From: Rotaria sordida
Taxonomy: Eukaryota; Rotifera; Eurotatoria; Philodinida; Philodinidae
Length of the DNA: 64,000 nt
Direction: 5' to 3'
NCBI GenBank assembly: GCA_905250125.1
Contig: CAJNOL010000962.1
Coordinates: 6,145 to 70,144 of the forward strand
Shown one piece after another: positions 1 through 11,993 of the stretch (positions within the stretch are counted from its first letter, which is position 1; each line of letters begins with the position of its first letter). Made by a program: the position numbers and the translations under genes. The notes below the pieces were generated by a model that did no database searches, had not been told where the DNA came from, and was given only the letters and a program-made list of their open reading frames with translations.

Positions 1-167
1 GTTTCTTGTCGAGCACCAACTGTACACATTGACATAGCAAGTGCAATGCTTGCTGGTGAAAGAAATACATTTTGATTATTTTTATTTTGAGTAACAGTTG
101 AATAAACTTTATGACCAAAATGTTCGAAGTCCGAAGCCATTGATGATGATGATAATGATGAAGCCAT
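1..167 (-). CDS. Serpin, N-terminal fragment (runs off the window)
   Basis: Reading the minus strand from the ATG at 165-167 gives 55 codons to the window edge. After a Ser-rich leader the frame carries the N-terminal serpin signature: an NVFLSPASIALAMSM block (helix B region) followed by VGARQET, matching the family pattern of a SP-SI block and a GA-x-x-x-T motif. Serpins are suicide inhibitors of serine or cysteine proteases. No signal peptide is visible before the fold, so a cytoplasmic clade-B-like serpin is likely. The inhibitory reactive-centre loop lies outside the window, so inhibitory capacity and target cannot be judged. A TATA box sits about 55 bp upstream. A second in-frame ATG lies nine codons downstream and could also be used. 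Confidence 0.85.
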   Translation of the reverse strand, partial: MASSLSSSSMASDFEHFGHKVYSTVTQNKNNQNVFLSPASIALAMSMCTVGARQE

Positions 168-221
168 GTTTTTTGTATTTATGAGAAAAAAATAATGGAG
201 AAAACGACGTTATTTCAGTGT

Positions 222-228
222 TTTTATA
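222..228 (-). promoter_or_regulatory. TATA box of the serpin gene
   Basis: The minus strand reads TATAAAA here, 55 bp before the serpin ATG. It is the only strong TATA element close to this start. The rest of 168-1241, between the divergent serpin and phosphatase genes, is AT-rich DNA in which I see nothing else. Confidence 0.45.
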
Positions 229-1241
229 CTCTGTTTTTTATGTGAATATTTATCTTTGTTGTAGTTGTTTGACTTAGCCTATAGAGGACCACACAGGAAG
301 GTTTGTGTCACTTGTATGAATAATATAGTGAGTCAGAAACAAAGAACAGGAGAGAAAATCTTCAAAACATCAAGAAAACTTTATTTTAATGCAGTGAATA
401 CGATAAGAGAAAAAGATTATGATTAGTTGTTGAGTTGTTTTTTTATTTATTGATCAAATTATCTAATGATGAGTTGCATTTTATGAGAATATGACTCACA
501 GTTATATAAAAGAAATAAATTGCTTCTATATGGTGAAATATCTTTTTAACATTACCTTGTTGAATGTTGATTAATCCTGGATGTGTTAGTATGACAATAT
601 TGGATTTCTTATACAAATTCCTCGTTAAGACTAAAACAGCATATGACACTCAAATGTTATATATCTGATTAATGGATAATATCATTTCTTTCAAATAAAT
701 CAGAAAACCTATTATTTGTATCAATAAAATTCATTAAAAATCCAGTTTAGACTTATATTTAATAAGTAAATATAAAAAAATACACATTTACATTTTTCAT
801 TTATTTTTTTTCATATAGAGATTGAAGAGTTATTTCTTTGAAGATGATTAAATTCTCTATAACTCATATTCTATTTAATGAATGTTCGTTTTGTATTTAA
901 CCTATTTTGATGATGATAATTATCGCGTATGATTATTAATTTATAATGACTATTAATAAAAATGAATATACACAACTAAGATCTAATTTCTGTAGAAAAC
1001 AATAATATATGCTGAACAATCAAATGGCGACAAACAATAGTAGTCTACTCTCTCCCTCTGTTTAGTTTTGTCTCTATATGCTTTACTAATGTTGCCTGTT
1101 GGTTACAAATTCAAGGAATCGATGCATGGAGAAAGAAAAAAAGCAGTCTTTGAAAGGTTTGTCTTTTTTTTTCTTCGTCGTCTTGTCTCGTGCCTCTAGT
1201 TATATAGTATACATGTATGTTGAAAGTTCGTTTTGCACTCT

Positions 1242-2889
1242 ATGACTTCATATTTACGAAAATATGTAACTGCACTTGCATCAGCAAAAGATTATGTAGC
1301 TCAATGGTCATCTGATCATGTTTATGCTGATGAAGAACTTATTGTACCATTTCCAACATTAGCTAGATTTGATCCAAATAAAAATATTTGGTCAGTACAT
1401 ATTAAAGCTTGGATATATTTACCAATACAAACGAAACCGTTAACAAGTTATCTTCCATCATTACCAAGTTTTTTAACTGGTAATAAAAGTGTTGAGCCAA
1501 AAAATGAAGAAAAAGAAACAAATGAAGAGAAACAAACGAATGAAGAGAAAATAGAAGAATCTATTAATATTAATGATGAAAATAAAACAGACAGAACAGT
1601 TTTTAATGAAAGTGATGAAAATAAAGTAACTAAAGCATCCGAATCAGAAACTAATGTTAAAGTTGATAAAGATAAAAAAGATGCAGCTGCTAGTGCTAGT
1701 AAAGAAAATGATCAAACAAAGAAACAAGATGGATCCGGTGATGAAGGAATCAATTCAGATGATGATGATTTGTATGAAGACGCTTTGAGTATGTATTTTT
1801 CATTTTTTTCTTCTTTTAGTTTTCTCAATTATAAATTAAAACTCTTTTTATAATAGAAGAAGAATTTGGTAAACCAAATGAAAATCCTGGTCGATTAGGT
1901 TTATTTTTTGTTGGAAGTTCTGTTAAAGTTACAACGAAATCAATTATAAGTGGTGTTGAACATTTACTTCAACCATCAGATGAAAGTGGTTTTATTGAAG
2001 AATGTCTTGAACTTACAGATAAAGAAATTCAATCACTTTGTACAACAACTCATTCCGATTGTCAAGATAGAAAATTTGAATATCAAATACAAATTGATGA
2101 AACAAAAAAGACAGATAAAAAAAAAGAAAAAGATGATAATTATAAAACATTTCAATGTACAATTTATGCTCTTGCACCTCATGGTACTAGTATTATATCA
2201 GATATTGATGATACAATTAAAGTTTCTAATGTACTTAGTAAAAGATTATTATTAAAACATACTTTCTATAGTTATTTTAAACCGATTGAGGGTATAAGTG
2301 ATGTTTATCAAAAATGGCATGAACAAAAATGTCAATTTCATTATGTTAGTGCCAGTCCATGGCAATTGTAAATATTGAATATTTTAATTTAAAATGAAAA
2401 AAAAAGAAAGAAAAACATTTGATACATACTTTTAGGTATCCTGCTCTTAGTTGTTTTTTGGCAAAACATAACTTTCCAATGGGAACTATGAATCTAAGAA
2501 AATTTGCATGGAATATGAAATTTTTTAAGCCAGCTGATACATATAAAATTGAAACGATTACAGAAATAATTGATTCATATCCATTAAGAAAATATATTTG
2601 TGTTGGTGATTCAGGTTTGTTTGATCTGTATGAATTAAAAAAAAATTATTTACATGAAATCTTTCATTTAGGTGAACTTGATCCTGAAATTTATTCAAAA
2701 TTATACATAAAATATCCTGAATCAATTGTTCATATATTTATTCGTGATATTTGTCGAATGCCTGTATGTGCACCATCATGTGAAGAAAGATATAAAAAAG
2801 CATTTGAAAATATACCAAAAGAACGTTGGACAATATTTAAAGATTCAAAAGAAATCGAAACGGATGTTAACAAATTACTTTCTGCGTAG
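1242..2889 (+). CDS. APP1-type phosphatidate phosphatase (DUF2183 family)
   Basis: Three exons: 1242-1788, 1857-2367 and 2436-2889, joined by two 68-bp GT-AG introns. The first in-frame ATG is at 1242; an upstream ATG at 1217 is in another frame. Exon 1 ends in a low-complexity acidic Lys/Glu/Asp linker. Exon 2 carries the HAD-like catalytic motif DIDDTIK (DxDxT), and the exon 2/3 junction rebuilds a VSASPWQLYP motif typical of the APP1 catalytic domain. Exon 3 has the conserved VGDSG block. Yeast App1 is a Mg2+-dependent phosphatidate phosphatase that makes diacylglycerol at actin patches and endosomal membranes. By family this enzyme should do the same chemistry; its location is inferred. 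All catalytic motifs are intact. An AATAAA lies directly after the stop. Confidence 0.85.
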
Positions 2890-2924
2890 AATAAATAAGT
2901 TTGCTTTTTCTTACAATTTTATAT

Positions 2925-4545
2925 TTTGTGAAACACGATCTAAAAAGAATGTTGAAATCTACAGGGTAGAAATTTGCATTGCAGATAGACCATGTAACTT
3001 TCGTTCTCGAAGACGGCTTTCTTTTGCACAGAAGCGATTGTATATCATAAAAAAACAAATCACCATTAAGAAAAAAGAAGGCATTTTTCGGCGAAAAATA
3101 CTTGAGGAAAATGTTTGTCCTTAGTTTCGTGCGCAGATTCCGAATATATTATTGTTGTGCAATGAAAATAGTTCCGCATTGAAAAATATCAAAGCTACTT
3201 GAAAAACTATGGTTTCTTGAAAAGCCCAAATCTCAGCCATGACTAAGGATGACATGTTCATTTTACTAAGCTCAACTATTCGAAAAATCACTACAGAAAT
3301 ATTTTTACTTTTTCTTAAGCATTTATTAGTTCAAATTTAAATTTTATTTTTTAAATCGATAGAGAATACTGAGCTAGCTGCGAATATGTGCTATTTTTGC
3401 CTACTTATCGGCTGAGTTTTACACAAAAATTTTATTTTTTTAACAACAGGTCAGTTTTCAAGCTAAATTTCTGATTGATAGGCTTTCCACTCTACGTAGT
3501 ATTCGGAACCAAAAGTTTTATACCGGCAGATAGAACATGTCTTGAAATATACTTACTATTATTTGAGTGGAGAAAAATTTTATTTTCGTTTTATCACCTT
3601 ATGTCCACCGGAATATGAACATTAGACAAAAAAGAATGAAAGTGAGCTTTTTTCGAGATTTCAATAGTAATTTATACACTTTGATTAACGGTCAGTGTTT
3701 TGGTTAAAAAAATTGTCCCAGCTGCTAAATTCATCGGAAAAGCCTAGTCACAGGAAAAAGGCCAAATTTCAGCGCCTTTAGAGAAAAACATCCTTTTTTT
3801 CTGAAAAATAAAGAGGATTGGACAATAAATCGTATATAGTCTGAATCTAGAACTTCTGTTCTATCGATTCATAAGAAAATTTCTTATTCTGAAAAAATAA
3901 TTATTCATTTTTCAAAAAGACACCTTCAGCAAAATTAGTCATCACTTTTATCCACTAATCTAATATTGACGAAACTTTCAGAGAATGTTCTTCTATATCC
4001 GAGACATACATTCACTTAGCATAGAGATGCATAAATGCTTCTGAACTGTGATACATGTTTTCTAAAAATCTTGATTTTAAAAAGGTTTTTCGCGATTTCT
4101 TCGTCATAAAAGACAAAGATATATTTGGAATCAGCATGAAAAATTGCATCGAGTGTTGTACTATTTATCAATTCTTAAAATAAAAAGTTTTTTCACAGGA
4201 GTTTGTCGACGTCAGAGATTTTCCATCGCAAATCGTCTTTTTTTACTCAATCTTATTTTTGAGTACAAGAAGCTAATATTTCTATGAAAAAAATTCGCTT
4301 CTGATAGACCACGACAAACATTCTCACGAAAATGTTACAGACTATCAGACACCTTAACAAGGCCGCCCCTTCACAGACGTTATTGATTATCAACTACTTC
4401 CTTATTACATTTCTGAATGATTATGTAAAATATTGATGAAAGAGATGTCTCCCAAAATAGATCGCATAAAACAATCTCCCTGTGATTAACAACAGCAGCT
4501 ACATCGTGTTTCACATTTTAATCCTGCCAGAGTTATACGCTGACA
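2925..4545 (+). repeat. Interspersed element with GTGAAACA-type inverted ends, copy 1
   Basis: The left end (TGTGAAACACGAT, about 2928) is the reverse complement of a motif near the right end (about 4493-4506), giving a 13-bp inverted terminal match. Both ends match a second copy at 51731-52345: the left 60 bp (CTACAGGGTAGAAATTTGCAT versus TGTAGAGTAGAAATTTGCAT) and the right 80 bp (AAACAATCTCCCTGTGATTAACAAC shared almost exactly). The interiors differ, so one copy has a rearranged or replaced centre. No transposase-like frame is visible. A non-autonomous DNA transposon or composite insertion is most likely. The remaining 2890-4607 sequence holds no gene that I can support. Confidence 0.6.
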
Positions 4546-4607
4546 ATTTTTTTTTTTTTTGTATAACAAACAAAAAGAACAAGCGATATAGTAAATTTCT
4601 ATATAAT

Positions 4608-5220
4608 TTATTCATGAAAACGAAAACATTCATTAGCAATAACCCATATGGATGAATTAACATCAACAGTTAACACAAATATATGTGAAAAAAGACGTTT
4701 TTCTTTCGGAACTGATGTACTTTCGGGTGGACCATATATAACACCACCACTAACAAATACTTGATATGTTTTTGCTTCATTTGGAAATAAATCTAATAAC
4801 AAAAAAACAAACAATAATTAACCTACAAAAATATTTTTATATTGGTTTTTTTTTACCATTCATTGGAAAGAAATCAAGTGCATAAATATAATGACGTGTT
4901 GCTGGTAATGAAACGAGATGTTTTGCAATAGCACTTTGTCCATTGAATTCCATTCCATTCCAAACTAATTTAGCTTGTGCTTGATAAAATTTATCAATAT
5001 CCTATAAAAAAGATTTTTTTTTTTTCTTCCTATCTAAACAAAAAGAAAAATAAATCTTACGTGTCGTCGTGTATCAAAGATATCATAATATCGTTTAGAA
5101 AAATTTTCTACAGCTTCTACATCTTCTCGACATTTTTTTTGCTAAATAATCGAAATTGATATAATATACATAATCATATAAATTAATTCCTTTTCACACC
5201 TGATCCGTTGTTGTTAACAT
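4608..5220 (-). CDS. NXT1: NTF2-related export protein NXT1 (p15)
   Basis: Four exons on the minus strand: 5200-5220, 5061-5141, 4857-5001 and 4608-4792. They total 432 nt and give a 143-aa protein with phase kept throughout. The sequence follows NXT1/p15 along its length: a helical start with FSKRYYDIFDTRRH, LVWNGMEFNGQSAIAKHL, then the strand-rich end finishing in ANECFRFHE, equivalent to the SDCFRFQ end of vertebrate NXT1. NXT1 is an NTF2-fold protein that pairs with NXF1/TAP and exports bulk mRNA through nuclear pores. Length equals the family norm (about 140 aa) and no key region is missing. The first exon codes only seven residues. Confidence 0.88.
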
Positions 5221-5393
5221 TGATTTAAATAAAGAGAAAACTTCTTTTTTTTTTTTGTTTATCTGAAATATGAATTATGTTTATTTATAGATCAATCAAA
5301 ATGATTCATATATATGTAGTCAGATAACTATAAAAGAAAAAAGAAAACAATTTTATTTTTTTAATCAAATTAAATTGAACATCGAATAGGTTT

Positions 5394-5454
5394 TTATTTT
5401 TTTTCTTGTCGTTGATCATGTTCACCATTTTCAATACGATTGTTTCGTTTTGAA
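5394..5454 (-). other. Candidate alternative last exon of the SRSF2-like gene
   Basis: After a good acceptor (a pyrimidine-rich tract ending in TTGTAG) the minus strand has one base, 19 codons and TAA (a basic/acidic tail starting SKRNNRIE). Its phase fits a splice from 6665, where the SRSF2-like stop codon TAG overlaps a possible GTAGGT donor. Vertebrate SRSF2 has a similar SKRE block near its C-terminus. This is inference: the intervening intron would be 1.2 kb, far longer than the others in the gene. Confidence 0.35.
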
Positions 5455-6660
5455 CTACAATAAATAAATGAATTTTACTAATTTCTTAGACATATTACAA
5501 GATTATAGATAAATCAAAGATTACAAACTGAAGAAAAGAAAATAAGTTATCTAAACATGAGAAGTTCATTTAGAAAGGCAAAATCTCACAGTGAATAATA
5601 TTTGAAGAATGAAAAATTAAACGTACAGTTTCAAGGCGTCTATAAGAAATGAATTGATAGAAAAAAAATCATCAAGAAATTGGTATTAAATGAACAAAAG
5701 CATCTTTTGTTTTTTAAATAAAAAGTCTTCAACTCAAATAACTAAGTTAAATCTATACAAAAAAAAGACAGTCGCAAGACGCTATTACTAAATTGCAAAC
5801 GACTACAAAGAAGCATGTTTCTCAATATATAAACTAGAAATTCTTTCGAAAATTAAAATGATTAAAAGCATAGAATTTTATAAAGTTATTTCAAAATTAA
5901 AACTCGAATCAAGAAAAAAACAAAAGTATTTCTGTTTTAATATACATCTGCATCATTTGTTGATACAGTCAATGCTAACGTTCCATGTAGAAAACAAAAA
6001 TGTAAAAGCATTATTTTTCTACTATGAAAAAAACCTTAAAGTGAATTCATTAGCAGCAAGGGAGTTAGAGTAGTACTTAGAGCTTGTCGGATTGGTTTCG
6101 GTCGTACCGACTCAATAAGTCATTTCCGAAAAGTAGTAGATAATTACGATTTGATTATTATTAAATAATCATTAAGATTGTCTGAGAAATATGTAGGGTA
6201 CATTAACCATCGAATACAAAAAGCCGAAATAAAACATTTCGTATCATCGGGGCGACTATACTATTCCGAATAGAAAATTTCATTGAAAATGTCAAAGTAC
6301 GGTTCACCACATGGCGTGTCAGTCTTAGAGTATTCTGAAAGAGTATTGAAAGCTAATGGGTGCCGATAAGAATACACAAAAGGCCCTTACTCACACTCAT
6401 GACGAAGAGTCCGATCGTGAAGTAAACTATAGACTTGTGAAACTCCTCTATTTTTCAAAAAAAATCAGGACATGCATAACTATTACGATATAATGTTTTT
6501 TTTTTGTGCAGCAAGAATATCCACCTTATGCCTTTATTTTATAGGAATATATTCAAACTGCAGCTGTTTTGCTAATAAAATGTAACAATGAGACTTTTTC
6601 ATCGTTTTTAATTTTATATTAGATTTCAAATATATATATATATATATTGAAAAAGAAAAC

Positions 6661-7750
6661 CTACGTTGATGTTGATCTTGAACGACGTGGTGATCGAGAT
6701 CGTGAACTAAATTAATAAAAATTTATCAAAAAAAAAAACATTTTTTTTTATCTTAATAAATTTCTTTAAACAAACCGTCGATGATGACTATTACTACGTG
6801 ATCGATGTTTTGAACGTCGTCGAGATCTTGATCGTGAACGTGTTCTAAGTTTAAATATTAAAAGATTTTCATTTTCTCTATTCATAATATGAACAGTAAA
6901 TTTTCTTTTTTTTCAAAAAAAAAAAACAAAAAAAACAAAAAAAAAACATAATATGCAGACTTGTTACTTTGATAAAAAAGAAAAAGTAGCCTAATCGACG
7001 AAACATATATATATCTTACATCTGATCTGTTAAATCGACTGGAATATAACTGCAGTCTCGCTCTGTTTAGTTTGAATGAATCAAAATAAAAAATGCAGCA
7101 TACAAACACCGGGATAAACCAATATTTTTTTATTTTCTCGAACATGTCGATTTTCTAGACATTCTGGATACAGCATCTTTGTGCAGAAGAATACCTGTGT
7201 GAATAGAGATAAACAATTTTGTTTATTCTAATCTTATGGGAAGATAAACAAAAAATAAATAGGATGGGAAAATTTTAAAATACAAAATTTTTCTTTTCTC
7301 GATAAGTTTTTATTTTATTTTTATTTTTATTTTTTTGTTTCTATTATCTTACCGACGATGGCGAATTTTTTCTCGACTATCTGTAGCTGATGCACGACCA
7401 TAACGAGCAAATTGTACACGTATTTCACGTCCATCAAGATCAGTACCATCCATACGATCAAGTGCATCTTGTGCATCACGTTTTTTAGTAAAACTTAAAA
7501 ATAAAAAAAATAAAAATAAAAACATGAATAAATGATAAACATACCGGACAAAAGCATAACCACGACTTGATCGTGAAAATTGATCTCGTGGAATATAGAT
7601 ATCACCAATAGGACCAAATTTTTCAAAACATCGTCGTAAATCTTCGACACGTGTACGATATGTTAAATTATCAACTTTAAGTGAATATAAAACATCAACA
7701 TTTGGTGATATTGCACGACGATCACCAGTATTTCGTGGTCGATTACTCAT
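6661..7750 (-). CDS. SRSF2: SRSF2-like SR splicing factor (RRM + RS domain)
   Basis: Minus-strand exons 7545-7750, 7353-7493, 6776-6844 and 6661-6706. All introns fall in phase 2. The RRM follows SRSF2 closely: [11 protein letters not shown] (RNP2), a [15 protein letters not shown] stretch, SRGYAFVR (RNP1), then [13 protein letters not shown] and [16 protein letters not shown] short RS domain follows ([22 protein letters not shown]). SR proteins bind exonic enhancers and help define exons and splice sites in the nucleus. The RS domain is much shorter than in vertebrates (about 40 residues here). The stop TAG at 6661-6663 overlaps a possible GTAGGT donor, so a longer isoform ending at 5394 is possible. 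In the 5455-6660 stretch I see no other gene. Confidence 0.85.
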
Positions 7751-8940
7751 TTTACGAAGAATATCTCAATATAATTTTCTTATACAAAATAATAATAATA
7801 ATAACAAATAATAAGAAAAATAACAATGAGTAATTGCAGCCATTTATATATTAACTCACACAATTAGACTAGAGGTTCAATAGATATTAGAGACATCTAG
7901 TGAGAAATCATCAAAAAATTTAAATCAATAAATCTCAGAAAAAAAGGTGGGTGGATATTTTTTGAATAACTTTTGATAGAAATAAGATAGAGAACTAGAA
8001 TTTTCATCTTTAAAAAAAAAATGAAGAAACATCGTACTGTTTATTACAAGTTGTTTTTTGACATGATCTTTTTCAAGATTTTCAATTAAGAGGTGTTGCA
8101 GAGATGTCTCAAGATCACCAAGATTGGAGGAAGGTATCGATCCTTGTCACAGGAATTGGTTAGCAAAATAAAAAAACGAAGAAAATCGTTCAGTTTCGCT
8201 GGGAAAAAGCGAAAATTTTTCAAGATTGGTAGTTACCTCTGGTTATAGGTATTCTACTCAAAACCCTCAATTGATTTTTTTAAAGCAATCGCTGTGAAAA
8301 AAATTCAATTTTTTCGTATTCTATAAGAAACCATTTTTTTCGGGCATTTTTTAATAGAAAATTGATTAAAAAAACTTTCAGAAAACATCTTAGAAAAATT
8401 TATAATATATGATTCGATGTGACTTTATCTCCTGTTTCCAATGGTGAAAATCGCAGTACTCTATCCTCTTTCCAACAAAAGTGATTCAAAAAAACTATCC
8501 ATCGATGTTTTTTTTTTGAATAGGCATTAGTTTTGCACAAGCTATGTCAATGCCTTTGAAAATTCGAAATCCCTACAATCGATATAATCATAGCTTGATA
8601 GCTGTTCTCATTATCTCATGTTGATTCATTAAGTTATTGTTTTTTCTTTTGATTATTAAACTATTTTTATAAAATAAATAATCTTAAGTTTGATTAAAAA
8701 AAGTAAAAAATATGATTTATTTGTTCCTAAAATTGTAAATTGAGAATCATCTAGATCACTGTCTTAGATACGGATAGTTGTAATTTGTATTGCTTGTTCT
8801 TTTTTTTTTTTATGATAATCAATTGATATAATCAAAAAAGAAAAATAATCTTTAGTCACACTTAATTAGCTTTTATTCGGATCAAATGAATATAATTATT
8901 TTCTCGTTTACTATATGTTACACTTAATAATCTACTCTGC

Positions 8941-9075
8941 TTTCCTCCCTTCTTTATGAACCTAATTTGTCATCTTTTTGCAGACGACCTAACTATGGTT
9001 ATATCTGAAGCTCTTGAGAATAGTTTTTCTGAAAAACATTACCGAATTAGAATAGTAGGCTATCTTGAGGGTGGG
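8941..9075 (+). mobile_element. Reverse-transcriptase remnant (non-LTR retrotransposon)
   Basis: A short plus-strand frame contains HLFADDLTMVI, the RT catalytic FADD motif with its usual flanks, followed by an ALExxFSE stretch. The frame then shifts and stops. Nothing else of an element is recognisable nearby. The surrounding DNA (7751-8940 and 9076-10150) is AT-rich with no gene that I can support. Confidence 0.55.
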
Positions 9076-10153
9076 TGTGAAGCGTTTTTATTTTTATTAA
9101 GTCCATATATGTATTTCATAGACAATTAAACTGCTTAATCAAATAAGTTCTAATATTTGAAATGTCTTTCATTGACAGCAATAGTGAAGTGTTCAGAAAA
9201 ATGCTTCAAATACACAAAGAGATATAGCTTCGTGTTGCAAGTAAAAGTCCAAATATAAATATCAATACGATATTAGTATTGTGACGTGTCGATTGATCTC
9301 GTTGTCTCTCGTTCGAAATGTACTTCTTACATCATAACAGATAAATATGGTTTTTTTTTGTTTATATAAAAGGAACAATAAACTACAAGAAATTTAGAAT
9401 AGTCAAAGAAGATAGAATTCTTACGAGCTAAATTATTGCCTATCAAGTGATTATTCTTAAAGGGGAAAGTCTTCACATTGCTTAGTGCTCAAGTGGATAA
9501 TATACAGCCAGTTTCGTGCTCCAAAAATGGTACCAAAGTAGAACACCATGAGTACGATGTCCGAATCCAGTGGCTAGATTTTCCTGCTTCCGACAGGAAA
9601 TGGCTGGCTATACACGAGTAGAGCCGATCGTCAGACACGATCATTATAATACTGCTTCCAAATTCGCACCATTTTTCAGGAAAAAAAACACAGAATTGAA
9701 CACCATAATCATTGACCTGGATAGGGTTGCCACACATAATATTGGAGACATCTTTACTTTAATCACATGAATCAGTATGAAGATTTTATTAAAGTAAAAA
9801 TATGCGATTTAAACAAATATGTTAGTAATGATTAGGTTTTCTTTTGTATTGAGAAGATCATAGCATTGAAATTTATAGAAGTCAGGAGTGCTCTCCTCCA
9901 ATGTTGAAAAATTTTTGCTTTTACTCTAGCGGAGCTCCAACATTCTATTTTCAATTTTACCAAACATCTTCCGATTTGCTTCTTGAGGAATCAATAATTC
10001 TCCGTTGCCAATTCTGGCAACCTCGAGATGCTTTTCATAGAAACAAAAAAAAACGGTAATTTATTATTCGATCTGATTAGGAAACCAATAAAAATAAAAT
10101 TTGTTTTTCTCCTTCTCTATGTCTCTTATCTTTATATATACTATACAAATCAA

Positions 10154-10220
10154 AATTGATTTAATAATGTGATTGGTGTTTCTACGTAGTAACACCAATC
10201 ATATTGATTAAATTAAATTT
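10154..10220. repeat. Hairpin-forming inverted repeat
   Basis: TGATTGGTGTT and AACACCAATCA face each other across a 10-base centre (itself a TCTACGTAGT near-palindrome). The flanks continue to pair imperfectly for about 20 bases on each side. It lies 230 bp before the larger gap-flanking palindrome. Confidence 0.7.
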
Positions 10221-10428
10221 TAGTCAATATGCCATGTATAATGAATTACATATCACAAGTAGCAGTATCGACTTCACCGACATTTTTACTGAGAAAAGAA
10301 ATTTCATATTTACACAATAAAATGTATTAAAATCGTTATCAATAGGTTTTACGGGTAAAAATTTCTATTTCAGTTTTTTATCAATAAATTATAAACTTAT
10401 ATTGATAAGAAAATAAGATATTTTGTTT

Positions 10429-10438
<10 letters not shown>

Positions 10439-10459
<21 letters not shown>
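10439..10459. repeat. (TA)n microsatellite
   Basis: About ten AT units abut the left arm of the large inverted repeat. A shorter AT tract follows the right arm. Confidence 0.85.
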
Positions 10460-10938
10460 GACGTGTTTAACCATAGGACGCCCCATAGGAAATAATATTA
10501 CTCCAGAAAGGAGTATATAATGAATTTTATATCAAATGGAAGCTCGTCAAAAATGGGATTTGTTGGTACTAAATAGTAAGAGTTTTGTAAACTTTGTAAT
10601 ATCGAACTTAAGAAATATTGAGAAATTTCATACATTTTTGGCATAGANNNNNNNNNNNNNNNNNNNNNNNNNNNNNNNNNNNNNNNNNNNNNNNNNNNNN
10701 NNNNNNNNNNNNNNNNNNNNNNNNNNNNNNNNNNNNNNNNNNNNNNNTCTATGCCAAAAATGTATGAAATTTCTCAATATTTCTTAAGTTCGATGTTACA
10801 AAGTTCACAAAACTCTTACTATTGAGTACCAACAAATCCCATTTTTGACGAGCTTTCATTTGATATAAAATTCATTATATACTCCTTTTTGGAGTAATAT
10901 GATTTCCTATGGGACATCCTATGATTAAGCACGTCCAT
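10457..10938. repeat. Long inverted repeat (two ~190-bp arms) around a 100-N gap
   Basis: Arms at 10457-10647 and 10748-10938 are reverse complements with roughly a dozen differences. They are separated by exactly 100 N at 10648-10747. Each arm has the outer sequence GACGTGCTTAA-type and the inner sequence TTTTTGGCATAGA. AT runs flank both sides. The structure fits the two inverted ends of a DNA transposon or foldback element whose centre was not assembled, or a hairpin that broke assembly. The true gap length is unknown. Confidence 0.85.
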
Positions 10939-10983
10939 ATATATAATAAATAATTAAAACCTTAACAAAAAAAAAAGAATAAT

Positions 10984-11760
10984 TTTAGTTTTAGTCCCAA
11001 ACAATTATTCAAACAAAAGCCAATTCGTGCAGAATTTAGTTACGAAATAAAAAATGAAAATTTTTGTTCATCCGTTTCAAAACCAAGTAACTATGATTCA
11101 CTAAATGCTATTCGTCGTACATGGGGTAATTTTGCTCGTATAACATCTCTCAATAAATTTTCTCATCTTTATCTTAAACTTCTTTTTCTTATCGATATTG
11201 ATGAAACTTGTTTAATAAGTATTAGTCTTGAACAAACATTATTTTAAGATCTTGTTCAAGTTCGTTTACCACAATATTATAGGTTATCAACGTATCGAGA
11301 TATGTCTATGTTACATTGGACAGAAACATTATTGTCCCGAAGCAATGATGCCAATAAAAACCGATGATGATATTTTTCTCAATACTTATTTATTAGTTAA
11401 TATTATAGATATTGCTCTTATGAATATGGCAAATAATCAATTAAAACTTGAATATAACTATTCAGATACGTCAGCAATTATTTATGGTATTGAAATTCGA
11501 AATGCTTATGTTGTTTGAAATTCTAATGATCAATATCTAGCAAATACATGTTATATTGTAACTGATGATGAATATCCATGTAAAAATTATCCTCTTTATA
11601 TGAGTGGTTTTGGTTATATTGTTAATCATAATGCACGTTTAAAACTTCTTTGTACTTTTTTCGAATTAAAAAATTTTTTCATATGTCTGATGTATACATA
11701 ACTGGTATATTACTTAAATATATTGGTATAAAGCCAAAACTTTAGGTTTATTAATAAGCT
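10984..11760 (+). pseudogene. Degenerate beta-1,3-galactosyltransferase-like (GT31) gene
   Basis: Pieces of a GT31 enzyme appear in the right order but in several frames. They are NAIRRTWGN (the family R-x-TWG motif), a DLVQV stretch, YCPEA followed by KTDDDIFLN (the DxD motif that binds metal and UDP-sugar), YPLYMSGFGYIVN (counterpart of the P-Y-x-S-G-x-GYV motif) and SDVYITGILL (counterpart of EDVYVG). In-frame stops occur near 11246 and 11516. Frame changes occur near 11325 and again near 11670. Intact relatives transfer galactose or GlcNAc in the Golgi. Introns could mask some frame changes, but the stops inside conserved blocks argue for a dead copy. Confidence 0.75.
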
Positions 11761-11993
11761 ATCGATGAAGTGATGATTGTGAAAAATTTTTTAGTCGAAC
11801 ACATGCTGATAATTATGGATATGAATCATCATTACATAATAATAATAAACAAATTGATATATTTGAACGTTTCAATACATATTGGTAACATATATATAAT
11901 AATAGATTTTTACATATAAATCGAAAATTTTTTTTGTATGATAAATCCATAAAAAAAATAAATCTTATATTTATTATTCTAGATTAAATAAAC

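Noticed and set aside
1950-2255. 101-codon plus-strand frame
   Set aside because: Out-of-frame shadow of exon 2 of the APP1-type phosphatase.
2726-3124. 132-codon plus-strand frame running past the phosphatase stop
   Set aside because: It begins in the wrong frame of exon 3 and continues into the repeat element; no domain.
9489-9737. 82-codon minus-strand frame with several cysteines and an overlapping plus-strand frame
   Set aside because: Composition differs somewhat from the flanks, but neither frame matches a family; the nearby RT scrap suggests mobile-element debris.
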